Below the pieces are notes generated by a model, which did not search any database, had not been told where the DNA came from, and worked only from the letters and a program-made list of their open reading frames with translations. Shown here piece after piece: positions 56,801 through 64,000 of a DNA stretch of 64,000 bases. A program made the position numbers and the translations under genes. The DNA comes from Antedon mediterranea. Its lineage: Eukaryota; Echinodermata; Crinoidea; Comatulida; Antedonidae. The stretch spans positions 24,924,070 through 24,988,069 of the forward strand of contig NC_092671.1 of the NCBI RefSeq assembly GCF_964355755.1, read 5' to 3'. Within the stretch, counting starts at the first letter, position 1. Each line of letters starts with the position of its first letter.

Positions 56801-59800
56801 ATTGTGTTTGTATAAAGAGACTTTTTTGAGCCACTGTGTTTGACGGAATAATTTGAATTTAATTAAAACTTGATTATGCATTATAGTAAGAAAACACACT
56901 TTCCCAGTTACAGTAATTTATAAATATTACTACTACTCATCTGTGTGTATGCTCAGATGGTATTTTAAATTTAATTAATTAAAATATGTTGTCCTTTATA
57001 ATATATACAATTGTGGAAAACTTTTGTAATTAGTGCTATTACTTCTGTCTAATACCTTGGATATATACATTTTTATCATAAAAATTTACGGAAATTTAAC
57101 TTCATTAATGACGACGCTACCACTTGAAGTACTTACTGCTCTAATTCTTATGCTCTACTTCGTGTTTTGATGATGACATCATCATCGTTTTTTATTAGTT
57201 ACATGGTTGTATACATTTCGTTTTATCTTTAATAGTAAAGCACTTAGCATTTACTGAAGTCTACTGTTTAAGGGCTGTTGTGTCATTCTTTCTACTCAAA
57301 TTTTGAATTAACATCCAAAGTAGAATTCTCTCAAATCTTGTAGCATATTTCTTTAATCACTTAACTTATCCAGGTATTTGATCAAGCACCTTATAGTAGC
57401 CATAATATGCCCAACATGTTCTTTAATCATTGTCATGCATGGTTGATTGCAGTTTCAAAAGTTTATGTGGAATTCTTCACCAAAGGAAGTACTGTACGCC
57501 TCTGCATTTTAGCGTTGCACCGCAGTGTTTAATGCATGCCCCTCATCTACGGCTTTTCATACCGCTTTTTGTTTTTAAGTTTAGTGTTCCTACTTTCACT
57601 ATGATTTGCAAAAATGCCAGCTACTTTACCCCATATTATTTAAAGGCAATACATTCTGATTAAAGTGAAAGAGTCTATTTAGTATTACAAATAGGTAATG
57701 TAGCCTAAAAGCTGTATTGAAGCCATGAGATGTAACCCTGATTAGAGATGCTAAAAAAAAATAAGCAACAGAGAATTGCCAGCTAACCCAAATATCAGGT
57801 GCACAGCATGCAGAGAAATTGACCATCAACCATTCTGTTTTCTTGCAATAAGGCACTTTTGGGCCAGCCTGCTTTTAGACGTAAAAACATCTACTCGTCC
57901 AAAAAAAACGGATTCAATGCTGTACGCATTGTGTGTATAAGAATCCTGCAATTTTTAATAAAGTATAGCTACTACTATTAACATGAATTGATACTATGTG
58001 ATGTTTTTGTATCAAAGATCAGAAGCCTAGACCTTTGCTTGTTTATGCATCCTGACAAGAAAGCTGTGAAACGACATAAACAGTCCCAAAGCAACATTAC
58101 ACATTAACAACATTCGCATTTCTGGAGTGTATTAACAGTTTGTATTAGGTGTTGTTACATTGCCTCAGGACCTTTTCATTGACTATTCATTTCAGTTTAT
58201 GTGTTAAACTTATTAATAAGATGTTTAACATTCCCTTTGCTAGTTAAGTTGTCAGAGAACATGCCTGGATTAGACAATGCAAATTGGCAAGGTAATGGTT
58301 AAGAAGAAAATAATTAGTGATCATACTATTAAATAACTAACTACTATTCATACATTTGTAAATGTATGTGAATAAATAATTTTATATCTAAAAGATATTG
58401 TTCAATTCAATTCAAAAAGCATTTATTTACGTCCAAAGACAAAAAGTAACAAAACAATAATGATATTGATGATGGATGAAGGCAGGATCCCGAAAAGATG
58501 AGAATCTTGTGGCGGGATTGCCTTTACAAATTAATTAAAAATAGATATTAAATAGGTTGATAGGTTGTTGTAGAAGAGGGAACCAACAGACATCTATGAT
58601 TGTAGTGGGGCAAGAGTCAAGAATCAATAATCATGACTAAGAAGGGCACTCTGCCTATAGTATAATTCCCTTACATAAGATCTCCACGAGGAGTTTGGAG
58701 TCTTTGTGGGCCTAAGTCGCAGCCGTGTTCTGCATTATTTATTTATTCTGTCTTTATACTGAATGACGCTTTCAGTGCTAAAGCGTTGATTTCCAAAGTG
58801 GTTCAGAAGAGAACAATAAAAATAATTCAAAAGTTGAAATTGTCATAGATTTATAGTTTGTTTTATGTCTCATTTGAAATCGGCTAGGGATATAAATTTA
58901 GAAAATCAAGCAAAATCTTTTGGGCAATAGCGGAGAAAGAGATATTTGTGTCAGCATGCTTCTCCCCGTTGTTAATTAGCTTTGTTTTAACCTTGAAACT
59001 TACTTTTGACAATTTAATCAAGCTAGCGGGTACAATTGCTTTTCACGCCTATTATGTTGTAATGTTTTAGTGGCAGTGATTTCAGTCACTTCTATTTTCA
59101 TCATCACAGGAATAGTAACGAATTATCTACTACTGCAATAAATTTGGTAACATTAGGTAACTCATTTGTTTGGGCCAGCACAATATTCTTACTTACACAA
59201 TGTTTGACAATATTTGTGTAAGTGGGCCTGGTCCAAATTTTTATTTAATAGAATAACAATTTAACTCACAGGTCTGTGTCCTTGTGTGAATGTTGCCACA
59301 AAAAACAATTTGCTTGATATTGTTTTTCAAAGCGAAAGGTAGGATCAAGTGCATTTTTTGTGATGGGAAATTGATATTTAATTCTTTCCTAATAGTGTAT
59401 TAATTGCTTCCAGTTTGTACTATGAATTTGTTAAGGGCATTTTAAGTTACACCATATTAAAATTTGGCCTCACACCTGAATTTGCGACTTGTGGGAAAAA
59501 GTGAAAGTGAGCGCCTTGATTAAGAAACAAAACAGTCTATTTATAAATGAGGAAGTTAGTTATTCAGCTAAATTGAATGTTTTCTTACAAATAAGGTGTG
59601 GTTTTGTGGCGATAATTTGAACGTGAAAATGTTGAAAGTGAAATTGCAAAGAAAGAGGATTTTCATTAGCCTTAACCTACAAAGACATTGTTAACACGCA
59701 ATTCACTTTCCAAGAGTTTCGTAATCATAATTAATAGAACAGCACAGGAACACAGAAAATTATAGAAAATTGTTTGTGTCTTTGGTTGTGTTTATGTCCA

Positions 59801-59895
59801 CTTCACGGAAATGAATTGTCAATTTTTATCATTTATAAACAAAATGTTCAATATTAATAATAATATATTGGGATTGTTAATGTCTTCTCAATTTT
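56801..59895. other. Presumed intron after exon K; no gene recognised
   Basis: 3.1 kb without a supported exon. Around 58398-58560, TTCAATTCAATTCAAAAAGC followed by GATGAAGGCAGGATCCCGAA looks like the 3' end of an old minus-strand retroelement, but no coding part is attached. Confidence 0.45.
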
Positions 59896-59899
59896 TCGT

Positions 59900-60062
59900 T
59901 GAGGTATTATAGTCCTCAAGCTTAACATGGATATGCCCTATGGACCCAGGACAGCAGCCAGAGTGCAGCGCCTACCCAAATCAGCACCAAGAGAAAAGAT
60001 CGGAGCCTAACATTGGAAACTTGGGTGGGAGAACCAGTGTTTCAACACAGTATGGTCATAAT
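59900..60062 (-). mobile_element. Internally deleted copy of the 5S-headed SINE, minus strand
   Basis: On the - strand it starts like the 5S head (GACCATACTGTGTTGAAACA, CTGGTTCTC). It then jumps to the SINE 3' body (GTGCTGATTTGGGTAGGCGC, CTGCACTCTGGCTGCTGTCC, TTAAGCTTGAGGACTATAAT). The 3' half of the 5S region and the middle of the SINE are missing. Confidence 0.7.
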
Positions 60063-60340
60063 AAAGTTGATCTCCAGTTGGAGTTGAATGGATTAATAGC
60101 ATTATCATTTATTTATGCAGTTTCTTTAATTTGATAATTCAGTATTGTAAAATTATAGACATTGTATAATAGAAATAATATATGACTGCTGCTTGTCCAT
60201 CATGGAACCACCAACACAATCAAATTCAAAATTTAAAATATATTATATTATGTATTATCATCAGCAAAATCAGAATTAAAGTAAAATTATCTCCATTGTG
60301 TGTAAAATAATATAAGATATACACTCAACTCTCCCAATAC

Positions 60341-61510
60341 CGGACACCTTTGGGCCTTATAAGTATGATACACATACTGGACACCTTTGGGCCTTAAAGT
60401 ATGATACACATACTGGACACCTTTGGGCCTTATAAGTATGATACACATACTGGACACCTTTGGGCCTTATAAGTATGATAAACATACTGGACACATTTGG
60501 GCCTTATAAGTATGATAAACATACTGGACACCTTTGGGCCTTATAAGTATGATAAACATACCGGACACCTTTGGGCCTTATAAGTATGATACACATACTG
60601 GACACCTTTGGGCCTTATAAGTATGATAAACATACCGGACACCTTTGGGCCTTATAAGTATGATAAACATACCGGACACCTTTGGGCCTTATAAGTATGA
60701 TACACATACCGGACACCTTTGGGCCTTATAAGTATGATAAACATACCGGACACCTTTGGGCCTTATAAGTATGATAAACATACCGGACACATTTGGGCCT
60801 TATAAGTATGATAAACATACCGGACACCTTTGGGCCTTATAAGTATGATAAACATACCGGACACCTTTGGGCCTTATAAGTATGATAAACATACCGGACA
60901 CCTTTGGGCCTTATAAGTATGATAAACATACTGGACACATTTGGGCCTTATAAGTATGATAAACATACCGGACACCTTTGGGCCTTATAAGTATGATACA
61001 CATACTGGACACCTTTGGGCCTTATAAGTATGATAAACATACCGGACACCTTTGGGCCTTATAAGTATGATAAACATACCGGACACCTTTGGGCCTTATA
61101 AGTATGATAAACATACCGGACACCTTTGGGCCTTATAAGTATGATACACATACTGGACACCTTTGGGCCTTATAAGTATGATAAACATACCGGACACCTT
61201 TGGGCCTTATAAGTATGATAAACATACCGGACACCTTTGGGCCTTATAAGTATGATAAACATACCGGACACATTTGGGCCTTATAAGTATGATAAACATA
61301 CCGGACACCTTTGGGCCTTATAAGTATGATAAACATACCGGACACCTTTGGGCCTTATAAGTATGATACACATACTGGACACCTTTGGGCCTTATAAGTA
61401 TGATAAACATACCGGACACCTTTGGGCCTTATAAGTATGATACACATACTGGACACCTTTGGGCCTTGTAAGTATGATAAACATACCGGACACCTTTGGG
61501 CCTTATAAGT
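60341..61510 (+). repeat. 37-bp satellite array, left block (about 32 copies)
   Basis: The unit is GGACACCTTTGGGCCTTATA, AGTATGATAAACATACC, with two main variable positions (AAACATACC or ACACATACT). The first copy is preceded by CACTCAACTCTCCCAATACC, giving a stretch typical of a pogo/Tigger-like terminus. GTATG...CATAC inside each unit is an imperfect hairpin. Minus-strand open frames here are artefacts. Confidence 0.97.
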
Positions 61511-62459
61511 GTGTAGTCTGGGCTCCAGACAGAGTTTTTTCTTAATATTAGTAAAAATATAAATATTTTTGCACATATGGCGTTTCATACGTGTATTACT
61601 TGATTTTGGATACTCCGTCTGGGGAAACACGCAAAAGTCACGTGGTTTGACACCAAGAATTCTTGGTGCATAGATTATCCGGTTGACTAGTTTCAGCTGC
61701 ATGCGATTGGCTACTCACTCGTACACTGTTTTAATATTCATGTTTCAGAATTTCAAAGACTCAACAACTAAGAAGGTACGCATGCGCTATGTTACGTTTA
61801 GACAATGTGTACTTGGGTGCATTAATGAAAGTTTCTGAAGGCTAGAAATAATTTTATACCGTATGCCTAGTAGTAGTCTGGTAAAAATTTGATGGGATTT
61901 TTCCCAAGAAAACTCGTCTTGCTTCTCCGCAAATCAAACATTGAATGGATCATTTAATATTACGCGGAGATAATTTGATTTAATTCCCACCCAGACCCTG
62001 TCCTGTTCTGTGTAGTGTAGCCCTGTCTGTTGTGTGTGAATCCTGTTGTGTGCCGGTGGTGGTATATAGGTCTACCTTATTGGCGTTTTATTTGGCAGGT
62101 CATACGTGCGAGTTAAGTAGGACCTACGAAGGAGGCCTAGGCTAAGGACTAAACAATTAATAAACAAAACAACTTGGCAACACGATTTCATATTTCAACA
62201 GTCTCGATCGTACATTCAGCACTGTACGTACTCGATCTTTTTCATTTTGAAACAAAATGATCATTGGTTTATCCATATTTACATACCGCCCGCCCCATAT
62301 AGCCAAATACGGTATGATAACCTACGTCATTCTTATCGGATGTTTGCGGTCTGCAAATCGATTTCTATACGTGTTTCACAAGTCTGTATTTTCAGACAAA
62401 AATCGCGGCCGAAATAAAAACAAATAAATAAAAAACAATACAGACTTGGGGCAAGTCTA
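61511..62459. mobile_element. 949-bp insertion in the satellite with 6-bp target duplication
   Basis: The array breaks in the unit at CCTTATAAGT and resumes at ATAAGTATGATAAAC, so ATAAGT is duplicated (61505-61510, 62460-62465). The insert starts GTGTAGTCTGGGCTCCAGAC and ends CAGACTTGGGGCAAGTCTA, which are imperfect inverted ends. No transposase frame exists. A 5-6-bp duplication would also fit an LTR-type or other integrase; the superfamily is unassigned. Confidence 0.75.
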
Positions 62460-63958
62460 ATAAGTATGATAAACATACCGGACACCTTTGGGCCTTATAA
62501 GTATGATAAACATACTGGACACATTTGGGCCTTATAAGTATGATACACATACTGGACACCTTTGGGCCTTATAAGTATGATAAACATACCGGACACCTTT
62601 GGGCCTTATAAGTATGATAAACATACTGGACACCTTTGGGCCTTATAAGTATGATAAACATACTGGACACCTTTGGGCCTTATAAGTATGATAAACATAC
62701 TGGACACCTTTGGGCCTTATAAGTATGATAAACATACTGGACACCTTTGGGCCTTATAAGTATGATACACATACTGGACACCTTTGGGCCTTATAAGTAT
62801 GATACACATACTGGACACCTTTGGGCCTTATAAGTATGATACACATACTGGACACCTTTGGGCCTTATAAGTATGATAAAATTACTGGACACCTTTGGGC
62901 CTTATAAGTATGATAAACATACCGGACACCTTTGGGCCTTATAAGTATGATACACATACCGGACACCTTTGGGCCTTATAAGTATGATACACATACTGGA
63001 CACCTTTGGGCCTTATAAGTATGATACACATACTGGACACCTTTGGGCCTTATAAGTATGATACACATACTGGACACCTTTGGGCCTTATAAGTATGATA
63101 AACATACCGGACACCTTTGGGCCTTATAAGTATGATAAACATACTGGACACCTTTGGGCCTTATAAGTATGATAAACATACCGGACACCTTTGGGCCTTA
63201 TAAGTATGATAAACATACCGGACACCTTTGGGCCTTATAAGTATGATACACATACTGGACACATTTGGGCCTTATAAGTATGATACACATACTGGACACC
63301 TTTGGGTCTTATAAGTATGATACACATACTGGACACCTTTGGGCCTTATAAGTATGATACACATACTGGACACCTTTGGGCCTTATAAGTATGATACACA
63401 TACTGGACACCTTTGGGCCTTATAAGTATGATACACATACTGGACACCTTTGGGCCTTATAAGTATGATAAACATACTGGACACCTTTGGGCCTTATAAG
63501 TATGATACACATACTGGACACCTTTGGGCCTTATAAGTATGATAAACATACTGGACACCTTTGGGCCTTATAAGTATGATAAACATACCGGACACCTTTG
63601 GGCCTTATAAGTATGATACACATACTGGACACCTTTGGGTCTTATAAGTATGATACACATACTGGACACCTTTGGGCCTTATAAGTATGATACACATACT
63701 GGACACCTTTGGGCCTTATAAGTATGATACACATACTGGACACCTTTGGGCCTTATAAGTATGATAAACATACCGGACACCTTTGGGCCTTATAAGTATG
63801 ATACACATACTGGACACCTTTGGGCCTTATAAGTATGATACACATACTGGACACCTTTGGGCCTTATAAGTATGATACACATACTGGACACCTTTGGGCC
63901 TTATAAGTATGATACACATACTGGACACCTTTGGGCCTTATAAGTATGATACACATAC
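62460..63958 (+). repeat. 37-bp satellite array, right block (about 40 copies)
   Basis: This has the same unit as the left block. Here ACACATACT variants are more frequent and form runs (for example 63240-63480 and 63620-63760). One unit reads AAATTACTGG near 62880. The array ends at 63958, where ACACATACCG passes into unique sequence. Confidence 0.97.
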
Positions 63959-64000
63959 CGTAATGCATACTAAATATTGTAGAACCCGTATTAACACCTT

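Noticed and set aside
61355-61702. 115-codon - strand frame
   Set aside because: It joins satellite units with the edge of the 949-bp insertion; purely incidental.
61741-61790. Possible mini-exon (TTTCAG ... AAG|GTACGC)
   Set aside because: It lies inside the 949-bp insertion, and its peptide shows no fit to ULK4 after exon K.
60341-63958. CRISPR-like regular repeats
   Set aside because: The repeats are contiguous 37-bp units without unique spacers, in an animal genome.

Overview
The window is intron-rich, AT-rich animal nuclear DNA. One protein-coding gene is recognisable: an ULK4-type (Unc-51-like kinase 4) gene on the + strand. Eleven exons between 9369 and 56509 join into one open frame of 1,536 nt (512 codons) with canonical AG/GT borders and matching phases. 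The frame runs from the start of the activation segment of the kinase domain, through a charged linker that ends in the ULK4 signature VTPIIDNPK, into the first ARM/HEAT-like helices. The N-terminal kinase exons and the C-terminal repeat exons are not recognised here and should lie outside the window or have been missed. The repeat content (5S-rRNA-headed SINEs, tRNA-headed SINEs, Penelope, CR1/L2-like LINEs, many MITEs) and the many TACTGTA and GGCCTA words suggest a marine invertebrate, perhaps a deuterostome such as an echinoderm. The species assignment is inference only.

Layout. 1-9368: upstream DNA or a preceding intron, with a 23-bp G-rich minisatellite (2400-3034), an 808-bp foldback element (3769-4576), SINE remnants, and a 333-bp TTAA-flanked MITE (7337-7669). 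9369-16704: exons A and B, separated by an intron holding a 44-bp minisatellite, a long inverted-repeat element (12326-13094), a duplicated tRNA-Val-headed repeat (13215-14410), small MITEs and a complete 5S-derived SINE (16011-16487). 16705-30662: a 14-kb intron with a three-level transposon nest (19508-23042), a LINE remnant (23197-24700), a 2-kb array of a 44-bp unit (25722-27705) and a 30-bp array (28855-29430). 30663-45777: exons C to E, with a MITE, a second LINE fragment (39159-40005) and other dispersed repeats. 45778-56509: exons F to K, with a Penelope-like fragment, and 26-bp and 65-bp arrays. 56510-64000: no recognised exon; it is dominated by a 37-bp satellite (60341-63958) split by a 949-bp insertion flanked by a 6-bp target duplication.

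Most of the longest open frames in the window are tandem-repeat artefacts, not genes. The biology is one cilia-associated pseudokinase gene whose introns have filled with mobile elements and minisatellites. The most unusual items are the nested long-TIR transposon carrying a transposase-like protein broken by a SINE, the satellite that seems to have grown from a transposon end, and the higher-order structure of the 44-bp array.
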